Source: Brevibacillus choshinensis
GTDB taxonomy: Bacteria > Bacillota > Bacilli > Brevibacillales > Brevibacillaceae
Length of the DNA stretch: 64,000 bases
Assembly (NCBI RefSeq): GCF_016811915.1
Contig: NZ_CP069127.1
Location: forward strand, 2,827,001-2,891,000
Direction of reading: 5' to 3'
The notes beneath the pieces were generated by a model, which saw only the letters and a list, made by a program, of their open reading frames with translations, was not told where the DNA came from and ran no database searches. Shown one piece after another: positions 1 to 9,314 of the stretch (its first letter is position 1; every line of letters starts with the position of its first letter). A program made the position numbers and the translations under genes.

Positions 1-1
1 C

Positions 2-463
2 GGCAATACATATAACAAGCTGGGCAATCGCGCCAACGTCAAGAATCTTTCCTTCTACAAGGCAGCTGATTACGATCCGGAAAAAAACACGGTAGAAGAT
101 CTGGCCAATGCGATCATTCGTTTTGAGAACGGGGCATCGCTCATGGTAGACGTAAGCTATACGCTCCACTCGAAAAAGGAAGAGCTGTCTGTCAAGCTTT
201 ACGGCGACAAAGGCGGTGCCGAAGTAGAGCCGCAGCTTTCCATCGTTACGGAAAAACACGATACGATCCTGAATGTCAGTCCGCAGATGGATAAATTATC
301 GTTTGATTTTAAACAAGGCTTTCAAAATGAAATCGACCACTTTATCTCCAGCGTTCTTGGTGAGAAAGAGACTCTCAGTCCTGTGCAAGATGGCGTAGAG
401 ATGATGAAAATTCTCTGCGGGATTTACGAATCGGCGCAACAAGGACGCGAAATCGAATATTGA
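2..463 (+). CDS. Gfo/Idh/MocA family oxidoreductase, C-terminal part
   Basis: The reading frame is open from the window edge, so only the last about 153 residues are present and the N-terminal Rossmann domain lies upstream. What remains resembles the C-terminal alpha/beta domain of Gfo/Idh/MocA NAD(P)-dependent sugar or inositol dehydrogenases: an 'EDLANAIIRFENGASL' strand, then 'VSYTLHSKKEELSVKLYGDKGG', typical of the sheet that closes over the substrate, and a final 'HFISSVLGEKE...DGVEMMKILCGIYESA' helix common to the family. It lies 76 bp before a substrate-binding protein gene, and two more members of the same family follow at 7.3-9.2 kb, so it probably belongs to the same carbohydrate locus. 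Substrate unknown. Confidence 0.85.
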   Translation, partial: GNTYNKLGNRANVKNLSFYKAADYDPEKNTVEDLANAIIRFENGASLMVDVSYTLHSKKEELSVKLYGDKGGAEVEPQLSIVTEKHDTILNVSPQMDKLSFDFKQGFQNEIDHFISSVLGEKETLSPVQDGVEMMKILCGIYESAQQGREIEY

Positions 464-539
464 GCTAGGCTATTCGAAGTATACCTTGGGACATCCAGAT
501 TTCATCTATCAGATAAAAATTGTAAGGGGGAAAAGGGTC

Positions 540-2147
540 GTGAAAAAAGTGTCCTATTTTCGAGCTGCATCTGTCTTCCTTTTTTCAGTAGCTTTACTAT
601 TTGGGTGTTCCAGCGGTAACAGTCCTACGAGTTCGGGCAGCAGCAGTGGCGGCAATACTGCTCCAAGCACTTCCACTGCACAAGAGAAGCCGTCGACAAA
701 GAAAGATGAGCTGGTGGTGGCGGTCAACGAGAACTTCATCACGATGGACCCGCAAAATACAGGGGACGCTTTGTCATCTGGAGTACAGACGTCGATGTAC
801 GAAGGCCTGATGATTTACGACAAGGATTTGAAGTTAATCCCCGGGCTTGCGACGGAATATTCAGCGAACCAGGATGCTACCGAATACACGTTTAAATTGC
901 GTCAAAACGTTACGTTCCATGACGGTACCCCCTTTAATGCAGAAGCAGTCAAAATCAACTTTGACCGCATGAGCAACAAGGACAACAACCTGCGTGCCTA
1001 TCGGAATTATAAGTATATCAAGAGCACAGAAGTCGTGGATGAATACACGGTAAAAGTGACACTGAACCAACCGTTTAGCGCCATGATCAACAAATTTACG
1101 ACTGGAATCATCAGTCCGCAAGCTTTGCAGAAATACGGAAAAGACATTGCGAAGAATCCAGTAGGTACAGGGCCGTACAAATTTGTAGAGTGGGTCCAGG
1201 GTGACCATCTGTCGGTGGAGCTGAATCCTGATCACTGGAACAAGGGTGCAGCGAAGGTTGCCAAAATTACTTACAAACCCGTTCCAGAAAACGGTTCGCG
1301 AGTAGCGATGCTCAAAACAGGAGAGGCGGACGTCATCTATCCTCTGCCTGAACAGCAAGTGGAGACTTTGAGTGGAGCAGAAGGCGTCAAAGTGGAGCGC
1401 ACGCCATCGACGATTACCCGTTACGTTTCCATCAATATGGTGAAAAAGCCGTTTGACGACCCTCGCGTAAGACAAGCGATTAACTATGCAGTAGACAAGA
1501 ATGCGTTCATCAAAGTAGTGAAAGCAGGCTATGGAGCGAAGCTGGAATCTGTCATGTCGCCAACGATCGCTCACTACGCCAAGCAAGGTGAGTATGAGTA
1601 CAACGTGGAAAAAGCGAAGCAACTGCTCAAAGAAGCTGGCTACGAAAACGGCTTTACTACAGAAATCTGGGGCAATACCAACTCGGATACGATGAAAGGC
1701 ATGCAGTTCATCCAACAGCAGCTGCAAAAGGTCGGCATCACGGTAGAAGTGAAATCGATGGAAGAAGCTACCCTGTCTGACGAAATCTACAACATCAAAT
1801 CTCCAGAAGAAGCAAAAATGCAAATGTGGTACGTAAGCTGGTCTTCTGCAGACCCCGATAATGCTATGCGCTCCTTGTTCAGCAGCGAGAACTTCCCGCC
1901 AGCTGGAGCCAACACGGCTTTCTACAAAAATGATCTGGTAGATAAGAGCATCAAGGAAGCGACACAATCTTCTGACCAAGCGAAGCAAAAAGAACTGTAC
2001 GGAATCGTACAAGAAAATGTATTTAAGGAAGCTCCATGGATTTTCCTCGCTGTCGATGAAATCTTGTATGGAAAACGCAGCAACGTAGAGGGTGTTTACA
2101 TCACGCCAAGCGGCGGCATCTACGTCAGAGAAGCCGAAATTAAATAA
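540..2147 (+). CDS. ABC transporter substrate-binding lipoprotein, family 5 (Opp/Dpp class)
   Basis: A 535-residue extracellular solute receptor. The GTG at 540 is preferred over an in-frame TTG at 486 because it follows a TAAGGGGG ribosome site (about 523-530) and gives a clean lipoprotein signal: a short basic start (VKKVSYFR), a hydrophobic stretch and a lipobox LLFGC, followed by a Ser/Gly/Thr-rich linker. The mature protein has the family-5 signatures 'ITMDPQNT', 'GLMIYDKDLKLIPGLA', 'FKLRQNVTFHDGTPF' and 'NPVGTGPYKFVEW'. It feeds the permease and ATPase genes that follow. Although the family is called peptide/nickel-binding, the neighbours are sugar-type enzymes and ROK regulators, so an oligosaccharide or glycoside ligand is plausible (inference). 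Confidence 0.93.
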   Translation: MKKVSYFRAASVFLFSVALLFGCSSGNSPTSSGSSSGGNTAPSTSTAQEKPSTKKDELVVAVNENFITMDPQNTGDALSSGVQTSMYEGLMIYDKDLKLIPGLATEYSANQDATEYTFKLRQNVTFHDGTPFNAEAVKINFDRMSNKDNNLRAYRNYKYIKSTEVVDEYTVKVTLNQPFSAMINKFTTGIISPQALQKYGKDIAKNPVGTGPYKFVEWVQGDHLSVELNPDHWNKGAAKVAKITYKPVPENGSRVAMLKTGEADVIYPLPEQQVETLSGAEGVKVERTPSTITRYVSINMVKKPFDDPRVRQAINYAVDKNAFIKVVKAGYGAKLESVMSPTIAHYAKQGEYEYNVEKAKQLLKEAGYENGFTTEIWGNTNSDTMKGMQFIQQQLQKVGITVEVKSMEEATLSDEIYNIKSPEEAKMQMWYVSWSSADPDNAMRSLFSSENFPPAGANTAFYKNDLVDKSIKEATQSSDQAKQKELYGIVQENVFKEAPWIFLAVDEILYGKRSNVEGVYITPSGGIYVREAEIK

Positions 2148-2157
2148 ATGGAGAAGT

Positions 2158-2193
2158 GGCGTTGGGTCATTGCCTGTTGCCCAACGCCCTTTT
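2158..2193 (+). terminator. stem-loop between binding-protein and permease genes
   Basis: GGCGTTGGG (2158-2166) pairs with CCCAACGCC (2180-2188) across a 13-nt loop, followed by CTTTTCC. The short T-run suggests partial termination or mRNA stabilisation. This is common after binding-protein genes and lets the receptor be made in excess over the permease. Confidence 0.7.
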
Positions 2194-2216
2194 CCACATT
2201 TAGGAGGAACCGATAT

Positions 2217-3140
2217 ATGTTCCGTTATATCGTGAAGAGGCTTATCGGGATCATTCCGATCATTTTCATCGTGTCATTGCTCATCTTCTTTTTCATTCAC
2301 TTGGTTCCAGGTGATCCTGTGCGTTTAGCTGCTGGAAAAGAGGCGACACTGGAGGAAATCACACGTGTTCGTCAGGAATTGGGTTTAGATAAACCGTTGG
2401 CGGTGCAATACGCCAACTACATGAAAAACTTGTTCACGGGTAATTTGGGCCATTCGTTAAAGACAGGTCTTCCGATTAGCGATATGTTCGAAAATCGGTA
2501 CGAGATATCGTTGAAATTGACATTTATGAGTTTAGGCTGGGCGCTTGTTCTGGGGCTGCTGATCGGCACCATCTCTGCTGTGTTCCGCAATAAATGGCCC
2601 GATTTTTTAGGGATGCTTGCGGCAATTTCAGGCATTTCCTTACCCGGATTCTGGCTGGGACTCATTCTCATACAGGTGTTTTCCGTTCAGCTCGGATGGT
2701 TTCCAACAGGAGGGACCGATAGCTGGAAAAGCTATGTTCTACCTTCCATTACGCTTGGCGCAGGAATCATGTCGATGCTTGCCCGCTTCACTAGATCCTC
2801 TCTGCTAGAAACCTTGAAAGAAGACTTTATTCGGACAGGACGAGCAAAGGGCTTAAAGGAATCCGTAGTGGTACGCAAGCATGCGCTGAAAAATTCAATG
2901 ATTCCAGTCGTCACCATAGCGGGCTTACAATTCGGATTTTTGCTTGGAGGCTCAGTTGTTGTGGAGACCGTGTTCAGTATTCCGGGGATGGGGCGACTTC
3001 TGATTGACTCGATTGCCTTCCGCGACTATCCCGTTGTGCAAGCGGTGATTCTGCTGTTCTCGCTGGAATTCATTTTGGTGAATCTCCTGGTGGATATTTT
3101 ATACAAAGCTCTCAATCCGAAAATTCGCTTTGATAGCTAA
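2217..3140 (+). CDS. ABC transporter permease, DppB/OppB type
   Basis: A 307-residue inner-membrane permease. The ATG at 2217 follows TAGGAGGA and gives the usual start 'MFRYIVKRLIGIIPIIF', the first membrane span. The family-typical periplasmic segment 'HLVPGDPVRLAAGKEAT' follows, then several more spans. The cytoplasmic EAA loop that contacts the ATPases is seen in 'RTGRAKGLKESVVVRKHALKN', and 'VVETVFSIPGMGRLLIDSI' is a hallmark near the end. It pairs with the downstream DppC-type permease to form the channel. An upstream in-frame ATG at 2148 lies inside the stem-loop region without a ribosome site and was rejected. Confidence 0.93.
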   Translation: MFRYIVKRLIGIIPIIFIVSLLIFFFIHLVPGDPVRLAAGKEATLEEITRVRQELGLDKPLAVQYANYMKNLFTGNLGHSLKTGLPISDMFENRYEISLKLTFMSLGWALVLGLLIGTISAVFRNKWPDFLGMLAAISGISLPGFWLGLILIQVFSVQLGWFPTGGTDSWKSYVLPSITLGAGIMSMLARFTRSSLLETLKEDFIRTGRAKGLKESVVVRKHALKNSMIPVVTIAGLQFGFLLGGSVVVETVFSIPGMGRLLIDSIAFRDYPVVQAVILLFSLEFILVNLLVDILYKALNPKIRFDS

Positions 3141-3160
3141 CCAAAAGGGGGGAGACATTC

Positions 3161-4054
3161 ATGGAAGCTGTGAAAGAAGTAAGTCAAGTCTCTTTGGTTT
3201 CCGAGGAAAAGAGGAGCTCGAGGATTAGCGAGTTTTGGACAAAGTGGAAGAAACAAAAGACCGCATTTTGGGCCGGTTTTTTCATCATCATCCTGCTTCT
3301 TGTCGCAATATTCGGACCTCTCATAGCTCCGTATGATCCGTATGAGCCAGATTATGATGCGATTTTGCAAACCCCTTCCAAAGCACATTGGGCAGGTACG
3401 GACGAATATGGCAGGGATATATTGAGCCGGATCATCGTAGGGGCAGGCATTTCGCTCAGTGTCAGCTTCACCTCAGTCTTGGTGGGAGCCGTGATCGGGA
3501 CGATTTTGGGATTGTGCAGCGGTTATTACGGAGGCTGGCTGGATCGCCTCATCATGAGATCCAGCGACGTGATGTTTGCCTTTCCAGATCTCCTTTTGGC
3601 GATTGCGATTGTCGCGATTTTGGGGCCAGGCTTAACGAATGTAGTGGTTGCCGTAGCCGTATTCAGCATCCCTTCCTTTGCTCGTTTGATTCGAGGGAAC
3701 ACACTGGCTGCAAAGGAAGCGGTATTTGTAGAGGTGGCGAGATCCATGGGTGCCAGAAGCAGCCGGATCATTTTTCGTCACATTTTTCCGGAAACCGTCT
3801 CAAGCATGATCGTTTTCTTTTCCTTACGTATCGGAACGTCTATCCTGGCAGCATCCAGCTTAAGCTTTCTCGGTCTGGGAGCAAAGCCTGAGAGTCCAGA
3901 CTGGGGAGCGATGCTGAGCATGGGGCGAGATTACTTGGACACCGCGCCGCACGTCGTGATGATCCCCGGTTTGGTCATCTTCTTGTCGGTGCTGGCGTTC
4001 AATCTGATCGGCGATGGCTTGCGAGATATTCTGGACCCGAAAACGAAGAATTAA
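3161..4054 (+). CDS. ABC transporter permease, DppC/OppC type
   Basis: A 297-residue second permease subunit, 20 bp after the first and behind an AAAGGGGGGAG ribosome site. It has the long cytoplasmic N-terminus typical of DppC/OppC, a first span (AGFFIIILLLVAIFGPLIAP), the motif 'YDPYEPDYDAILQTPSKAHW-GTDEYGRDILSR' and the EAA loop 'VEVARSMGARSSRIIFRHIF'. It ends 'NLIGDGLRDILDPK', a family hallmark. It forms the heterodimeric channel with the product of 2217-3140. Confidence 0.93.
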   Translation: MEAVKEVSQVSLVSEEKRSSRISEFWTKWKKQKTAFWAGFFIIILLLVAIFGPLIAPYDPYEPDYDAILQTPSKAHWAGTDEYGRDILSRIIVGAGISLSVSFTSVLVGAVIGTILGLCSGYYGGWLDRLIMRSSDVMFAFPDLLLAIAIVAILGPGLTNVVVAVAVFSIPSFARLIRGNTLAAKEAVFVEVARSMGARSSRIIFRHIFPETVSSMIVFFSLRIGTSILAASSLSFLGLGAKPESPDWGAMLSMGRDYLDTAPHVVMIPGLVIFLSVLAFNLIGDGLRDILDPKTKN

Positions 4055-4072
4055 TCGAGGGAGTTGGGGCAG

Positions 4073-5065
4073 ATGAGTGAAAACATCATCGAAGTAAAGC
4101 ATCTGCAAACGCAATTTACGAGAGATAACAAAAAGACAGTCGTCCTGGACAATGTCAGCTTTCACATAAAAAAAGGGGAAGTGCTCGGGCTTGTCGGGGA
4201 ATCAGGCTGTGGAAAGAGCGTAACCTCCCTTTCGATCATGCGCCTGTTTAAAGATACGACTGGGGAAATCACGAACGGGGAAATCAAGTACAACGGAACG
4301 AATCTTTTGTCCATCTCGGAAAGCAGTATGCGCGGAATTCGGGGGAAAGAGATTGCTATGATTTTCCAGGAGCCGATGACATCTCTCAATCCCGTGATGA
4401 AAATCGGTGAGCAGCTTATGGAATCCATTCGTCTGCATCTCGGCTATTCTGACAAACAGGCGAGAGAGCACGCGGTGAATATGCTGACCAAGGTAGGAAT
4501 TCCGAGACCACAAGAGATCATGAGCGAATATCCGCACCAATTGTCCGGCGGGATGAGACAACGGATCATGATCGCGATGGCCATGTCGTGTCGACCGAAT
4601 CTGCTGATTGCAGATGAGCCTACAACCGCACTGGATGTCACGATCCAGGCGCAAATCCTCGATGTGATGAAGCAGCTCCAAGCGGAAGAGCATATGTCGA
4701 TGCTCTTGATCACGCACGACTTGGGCGTCGTGGCGGAGATGTGCAATCGCGTGGTTGTCATGTACGCAGGCCGAGTGGTGGAAGAAGCGTCTGTGTACGA
4801 TTTATTCGATGACCCGAAACATCCTTATACAAAGGGCTTGATCGGTTCGGTTCCAAAACTGGGTCAAAAACGTTCCAGGCTCGATTCGGTCCCGGGCAAT
4901 GTACCAAATCCGAACCAGATGCCAAAAGGCTGCAAATTTGCCCCGCGGTGCAAGGAGGTCATGCCTGTTTGCTGGGAGGCAGAACCGGGCATTACAGCCT
5001 CAGGTCCAGAACGCTTCTGCCGCTGCTGGCTCTATCGTGAAGAAAGTAGGGATGTGCATGTCTAA
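4073..5065 (+). CDS. ABC transporter ATP-binding protein, DppD/OppD type
   Basis: A 330-residue ATPase with Walker A (GESGCGKS), Q-loop (MIFQEPMTSLNP), ABC signature (LSGGMRQR), Walker B (LLIADEPTTALD) and H-loop (LLITHDLG). The C-terminal oligopeptide-transporter extension carries the Cys-rich segment 'CKFAPRCKEVMPVC', which in characterised relatives binds an iron-sulphur cluster (family knowledge). The ATG at 4073 is chosen because GAGGGAG lies 10-16 bases upstream; an in-frame TTG at 4064 is less likely. Its last 8 bases overlap the next gene, a sign of translational coupling. Confidence 0.93.
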   Translation: MSENIIEVKHLQTQFTRDNKKTVVLDNVSFHIKKGEVLGLVGESGCGKSVTSLSIMRLFKDTTGEITNGEIKYNGTNLLSISESSMRGIRGKEIAMIFQEPMTSLNPVMKIGEQLMESIRLHLGYSDKQAREHAVNMLTKVGIPRPQEIMSEYPHQLSGGMRQRIMIAMAMSCRPNLLIADEPTTALDVTIQAQILDVMKQLQAEEHMSMLLITHDLGVVAEMCNRVVVMYAGRVVEEASVYDLFDDPKHPYTKGLIGSVPKLGQKRSRLDSVPGNVPNPNQMPKGCKFAPRCKEVMPVCWEAEPGITASGPERFCRCWLYREESRDVHV

Positions 5066-6017
5066 GTCACTAGTGGTTGTAGACGGGATCAAAAAAACCT
5101 TTCCGATAGACAGTGGATTTTTGGGCAGCAAAAAAAGCGTGAAGGCAGTCAATCACGTCTCCTTTGAAATCAAGGAAGGCGAGACATTCAGCCTGGTCGG
5201 GGAGAGTGGATGCGGCAAGTCTACTACGGGACGTTTGGTGACGAGGCTGCTGACCCCCGATGAGGGAAAAATCTGGATCAATCAGGAAGAAATCTCAAAG
5301 ATGAATGAAAACCGGCTGCGGGAAGTGCGTAAGCAAGTGCAAATGATTTTTCAGGACCCGTATGCTTCGCTCAACCCGAGAATGAAAATTCGTGAAGTCG
5401 TAGGGGAGCCACTCGTCATCCATACAAACCTATCTACAGCGGAAAGAGAAAAGATCGTAGCTGAAATGCTGGAAGTGGTCGGGTTAAATAGCTACCATGC
5501 GGACAAATTCGCCCATGAATTCAGCGGTGGACAAAGGCAGAGGATCGGCATCGCGCGTGCCCTCATTTTAAAGCCGAAATTAATCGTGGCGGATGAACCC
5601 GTGTCTGCGCTGGATGTATCCATTCAGTCGCAAATTTTGAATCTGCTCAAAGATTTGCAGGAAGAGTTTCACCTGACGTACTTGTTTATTTCCCATGACT
5701 TGAGTGTGGTGGAGCATATCAGCGATAAAATCGGCGTGATGTATCTGGGCTCTCTGGTAGAATCGGGACCGAAAGAATCCATTTTTGCAAATCCCCAGCA
5801 TCCGTATACCAAGGCACTGCTCTCCTCTGTTCCAATTCCCGACCCGCGAGCAAAAAGGGAGCGTATCCTGCAAGGGGATGTGCCGAGTCCGGTTAACCCG
5901 CCATCAGGCTGTCTATTTCATACTCGCTGTCCGTACAGCATGGATATATGCAAGACCACTGTCCCTCGCTTGCGGGAAACAGCAGAACAAGGTCATTTCG
6001 CGGCCTGCCACTTATGA
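5058..6017 (+). CDS. ABC transporter ATP-binding protein, DppF/OppF type
   Basis: A 319-residue ATPase partner of the preceding gene. It contains Walker A (GESGCGKS), the Q-loop (MIFQDPYASLNPRM), signature (FSGGQRQR), Walker B (LIVADEPVSALD) and the C-terminal Cys motif 'GCLFHTRCPYSMDIC'. The ATG at 5058 lies inside the end of the DppD-type gene and follows AAAGTAGGG; an ATG at 5052 is too close to that site. It completes a five-gene transporter (binding protein, two permeases, two ATPases). A ROK regulator follows after 33 bp, probably in the same transcript. Confidence 0.93.
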   Translation: MSKSLVVVDGIKKTFPIDSGFLGSKKSVKAVNHVSFEIKEGETFSLVGESGCGKSTTGRLVTRLLTPDEGKIWINQEEISKMNENRLREVRKQVQMIFQDPYASLNPRMKIREVVGEPLVIHTNLSTAEREKIVAEMLEVVGLNSYHADKFAHEFSGGQRQRIGIARALILKPKLIVADEPVSALDVSIQSQILNLLKDLQEEFHLTYLFISHDLSVVEHISDKIGVMYLGSLVESGPKESIFANPQHPYTKALLSSVPIPDPRAKRERILQGDVPSPVNPPSGCLFHTRCPYSMDICKTTVPRLRETAEQGHFAACHL

Positions 6018-6050
6018 GCAGTGAATAGCCAAGGAAAAAGGAAGGGTACC

Positions 6051-7253
6051 ATGCGCAGGACGGGTGATTTAAAGCTAATTCAAGAGTTGAATCGATCCAT
6101 CATACTAGACACGATCCGTCATTATGGACCTATCTCCCGAAGCGAAATTGCGAAACGGCACAAACTGAGTCCTACAACCGTTACGTCGGCAGTCGGTGAA
6201 CTGATTCGCGACTCGCTCGTCAGTGAAGTTGGAACAGGGACATCAAAGGGAGGACGAAAGCCGATCCTGCTGCAGTTCTCGCCCGACAGCCATTTTTTAA
6301 TCGGGATATCGATAAGTGGGTCTAAAATAACGATTGCGGAAATGAACCTGGAAGCAAAGGTCCGCAAAAAAGAAGTTTATGCGATTAAGTCCTATCAAGG
6401 TGATCGTGTCATCACGTACTTGCTGGAAATCATGGAGAAGTTCTTTTCGCCCTATGAAAGCTTGGAGAACTGCGTCGGCATTTCCATCGTTACGCAGGGA
6501 ATCGTGGATTCTCAAAATGGGGTCATTCGCTATAATCCAAAGCTGAAATTAAAGGACATCCCGGTGAAAGAGATCGTAGAAAGCCGTTTTCCTATCAAAA
6601 CCTGGCTCGACAACGACACGAATGCCTATTTGCTTGCGGAAAAGAACATCGGTGATTTCTGCCATTTCCAAAACATGCTATACGTAACGATCGGGGATGG
6701 TTTGGGGTCCAGTATCCTGGTAAACGGCTCTATCTATCGGGGATATGCTGGAGGAGCCGGAGAGTTTGGACATACCACGATCGATCGCACGGGTGTTCGC
6801 TGTGATTGCGGAAATATCGGATGTCTCGAGAATTATGTTAGTTGGCCAGCGATTTACGCCAAGCTCTTGTCCGCACTTGCCAAAGGAAAGCAAAGCTCTA
6901 TTTTTGAGCTGGCCGGAAATGACGTCAATCGAATTTCCGCGACTGTTTTTCGGCAAGCACTGGAGCAAAACGATCCGCTTGCCGAGGGAATTTTAGAAGA
7001 AATAGCTTCTTATTTGGCGTCAGGTTTGGTCAATCTCGTCCACCTCTTTAATCCGGAGGCCATCATTCTCGGCGGAGAAATAGCGTTTGATAATAAACTG
7101 CTCGTTTCTAAAGTAACGCAATATGTCCATGAATACGCCCATGGCATTTTAACCGAGGGGCTTGCAATCTGTCTGAACTCGCTTGGAGAAGATGTGGAAG
7201 TGGTAGGAGCGGCAGCGGTCGTGCTGCAGGATACGTTTCAATTTTCTTTATAG
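6051..7253 (+). CDS. ROK family transcriptional regulator (NagC/XylR type)
   Basis: A 400-residue protein. Residues about 5-65 form a winged helix-turn-helix ('RHYGPISRSEIAKRHKLSPTTVTSAV'), followed by an actin-like ROK sugar-binding domain. The ROK zinc motif is intact as 'CDCGNIGCLENYVS', and 'WLDNDTNAYLLAE' and 'EFGHTTIDRTG' match the ligand pocket of sugar-responsive ROK repressors. The ATG at 6051 follows GGAAGGG; an upstream in-frame GTG at 6021 has no comparable site. It sits between the transporter and two dehydrogenase genes and probably represses this locus in the absence of its sugar (inference). Confidence 0.9.
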   Translation: MRRTGDLKLIQELNRSIILDTIRHYGPISRSEIAKRHKLSPTTVTSAVGELIRDSLVSEVGTGTSKGGRKPILLQFSPDSHFLIGISISGSKITIAEMNLEAKVRKKEVYAIKSYQGDRVITYLLEIMEKFFSPYESLENCVGISIVTQGIVDSQNGVIRYNPKLKLKDIPVKEIVESRFPIKTWLDNDTNAYLLAEKNIGDFCHFQNMLYVTIGDGLGSSILVNGSIYRGYAGGAGEFGHTTIDRTGVRCDCGNIGCLENYVSWPAIYAKLLSALAKGKQSSIFELAGNDVNRISATVFRQALEQNDPLAEGILEEIASYLASGLVNLVHLFNPEAIILGGEIAFDNKLLVSKVTQYVHEYAHGILTEGLAICLNSLGEDVEVVGAAAVVLQDTFQFSL

Positions 7254-7292
7254 CACAAAAAGCTAGAAGGTCACTGGAGGTGGGAAAGCCAC

Positions 7293-8219
7293 ATGTGGAG
7301 AGTAGCCATTGCGGATACGACTGGTGGGAGCGGGCAAGAATCAGTTTGGTCGAGCGAGAAAGAGGTAGAGATGGTAGGAGTGGTAGACAGCATAGATGGA
7401 TTGCGAGAACTGCTAAGTGAACAAGAGATAGATGTGGTAGACATCGCATCGACAGTGACGGCACCTGAGAAATGGATCCAGCTGGCTGCCGATGCCAAAA
7501 AGCATGTGATTTGTGATGCAGATGGGCAGATCGGCTTCGAATCGATTCGCGAACTGGAAGCGGTATGTGCGAAACAAAGTACACTGCTGCTGATGGCAAA
7601 TACACTTCGTTTTTCACCGGAGTATGTACAGGCTCGCGAGCACATCTTGCAGGGAGCGATAGGCAAGCCAGGTGTGATCCGGATGCGAAGAAGCACACCG
7701 GTTACGGCAAAAGGTTGCATCTTTGACATTTTGGGTACAGACGTATTCGATTGGCTGCGGTGGACTTTCGGTGATGTTTCGCGTGTCATGGCCAGGCTTG
7801 TCGAGCATACGGACGAAGCCGGTCAAGGAATCCAATATGCACTGGTTGTCCTGAGACATGTCGATGGAACGATTGCTCATGTCGAGCTGTCCTGGACAGA
7901 GGAGGAGCGCTCATCCTTTGAATTGACGGGTGATTCCGGCATGATGCAGCACGACAGTCACGAGAGTCAGCCGATCCTATGGCAAATGAGCGGGAAGCAG
8001 CCACAAACGGAATATGGTATCAACCGTTTGGCTGATGTAGCCCACTCCGATCGTTTGCGAAGCCGCAGAGCGCATTTTATTCGAGTTTTATCCAAACAAG
8101 AGACGCTCCGCATGGCTCCAGAAGATGTGTTTCATGCTCGAAAAATCGCCCAGGCTGCACGACAATCATCTGAGTCGGGGCAGCCGGTCCAGCTCATAGA
8201 TGGAGGTAGCTCCAGATGA
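7293..8219 (+). CDS. Gfo/Idh/MocA family oxidoreductase
   Basis: A 308-residue NAD(P)-dependent dehydrogenase-like protein. The N-terminal Rossmann part is recognisable ('EIDVVDIASTVTAPEKWIQLAADAKKHVIC') and 'HVELSWTEEERSSFELTGDSG' matches the C-terminal sheet, but the fold is atypical. The nucleotide loop near the N-terminus reads 'ADTTGGSGQE' rather than GxGxxG, and the usual E-K-P motif is replaced by 'CDADGQIGFES'. The lysine used by most relatives in catalysis is therefore not evident, so it may be a non-catalytic partner or act on an unusual substrate. Its stop overlaps the next start (ATGA), so the two are coupled. Confidence 0.78.
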   Translation: MWRVAIADTTGGSGQESVWSSEKEVEMVGVVDSIDGLRELLSEQEIDVVDIASTVTAPEKWIQLAADAKKHVICDADGQIGFESIRELEAVCAKQSTLLLMANTLRFSPEYVQAREHILQGAIGKPGVIRMRRSTPVTAKGCIFDILGTDVFDWLRWTFGDVSRVMARLVEHTDEAGQGIQYALVVLRHVDGTIAHVELSWTEEERSSFELTGDSGMMQHDSHESQPILWQMSGKQPQTEYGINRLADVAHSDRLRSRRAHFIRVLSKQETLRMAPEDVFHARKIAQAARQSSESGQPVQLIDGGSSR

Positions 8220-9208
8220 AAGTAGGGATCATCAGTTTTGCTCATATGCACGCCCATAGCTACGCCGCTTATTTGCAAAAGCACCCGGACGTTCAATTCA
8301 CTGCCATCTGGGATAACGATGAGGAGCGGGGGAGTGCGGCAGCAGCAGCCTATCAGGTCGAGTATCATCGCGATCTGCGAGAATTTTTGCAGACAGATGT
8401 GGAGGCGGTCATTGTCTGCTCGGAAAATGCCAGGCACAAAGAGCATGTGATTGCTGCTGCCAAAGCCAAAAAGCAGATTTTATGTGAAAAGCCCATTGCG
8501 ACAGAAGTGAAGGACGCCGAAGAGATGATCCGCACCTGCAGGGAAGAAGGGGTCATTTTGCAAATCGCCTATCCTGTGCGGTTTTCACCGGTGATGGAAC
8601 AAGTGAAGCAGCTGATTGAGTCCCGGGCAATCGGAGAGATTCTGGCGATCAACGGAACGAATCACGGGCAGATGCCTGGCGGATGGTTCATTGATAAAGA
8701 GCTCTCCGGTGGCGGAGCTGCTACCGACCACATCGTGCATGTGATGGATCTCGTCCGCTGGCTGCTGAAGGATGAGGGGAAGAGTGTTTACGCCGAGCTG
8801 GATACCCGGTTTTACGACATTGAGGTGGAGGATTGTGGAATCGTTTCACTGGAAATGGAGTCTGGTGTGATTGTGACCATCGACCCGAGCTGGTCCAGAC
8901 CGAAATCATTCCCTACCTGGGGCGATGTGACCATGCATATCGTAGGGACCAAAGGCACGCTGTGGGTCGATGTGTTTAAGCAGCATGCCCTCTACTACAA
9001 TGATCGAGGCAATAGGCTGCAGTATCTCCCGTGGGCAAAGGATATGGATGAAGGACTCATTGCGGATTTCGTTTCGTGCGTGCAAGAAGGAAGACCTCCG
9101 TCTATACCGGGAGAGGATGGGCTGCGCACGCTTGAAATCGTCAAAGCAGCCTACGAATCGAATCGCTGCAGGCAGGCTGTCATGATCGACAAGGTGACCT
9201 TGTCCTGA
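8216..9208 (+). CDS. Gfo/Idh/MocA family oxidoreductase
   Basis: A 330-residue NAD(P)-dependent dehydrogenase. The N-terminal Rossmann domain begins 'MKVGIISFAHMHAHSYAAYL', where the usual GxGxxG is altered. It has the catalytic E-K-P motif in 'ILCEKPIATEVKDAEEM', and the typical C-terminal pair 'GGAATDHIVHVMDLVRWLL' and 'GDVTMHIVGTKGTLWVD'. It overlaps the upstream paralogue by 4 bp and precedes a TIM-barrel protein; such pairs catalyse oxidation and epimerisation steps on sugars or inositols. The specific substrate is not readable. Confidence 0.87.
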   Translation: MKVGIISFAHMHAHSYAAYLQKHPDVQFTAIWDNDEERGSAAAAAYQVEYHRDLREFLQTDVEAVIVCSENARHKEHVIAAAKAKKQILCEKPIATEVKDAEEMIRTCREEGVILQIAYPVRFSPVMEQVKQLIESRAIGEILAINGTNHGQMPGGWFIDKELSGGGAATDHIVHVMDLVRWLLKDEGKSVYAELDTRFYDIEVEDCGIVSLEMESGVIVTIDPSWSRPKSFPTWGDVTMHIVGTKGTLWVDVFKQHALYYNDRGNRLQYLPWAKDMDEGLIADFVSCVQEGRPPSIPGEDGLRTLEIVKAAYESNRCRQAVMIDKVTLS

Positions 9209-9314
9209 TTGTCATGCTTGGGAAGGAGGGATGGAACCGAACGAGAATGACGAACAGAGCCGGCCGGATGACACGAAACCAAATGATAACGATAAAAAAG
9301 AAGAGGTGGATCTC

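Noticed and set aside
861-2012. 383-codon open frame on the minus strand
   Set aside because: It is antisense to the substrate-binding protein, with no recognisable motif and composition expected of a shadow frame.
9231-9314. N-terminal extension of the TIM-barrel protein starting at 9231
   Set aside because: It would add a low-complexity Asn/Asp/Lys segment and its AAGGAGG is only 2 nt from the ATG; 9315 gives the normal family start.
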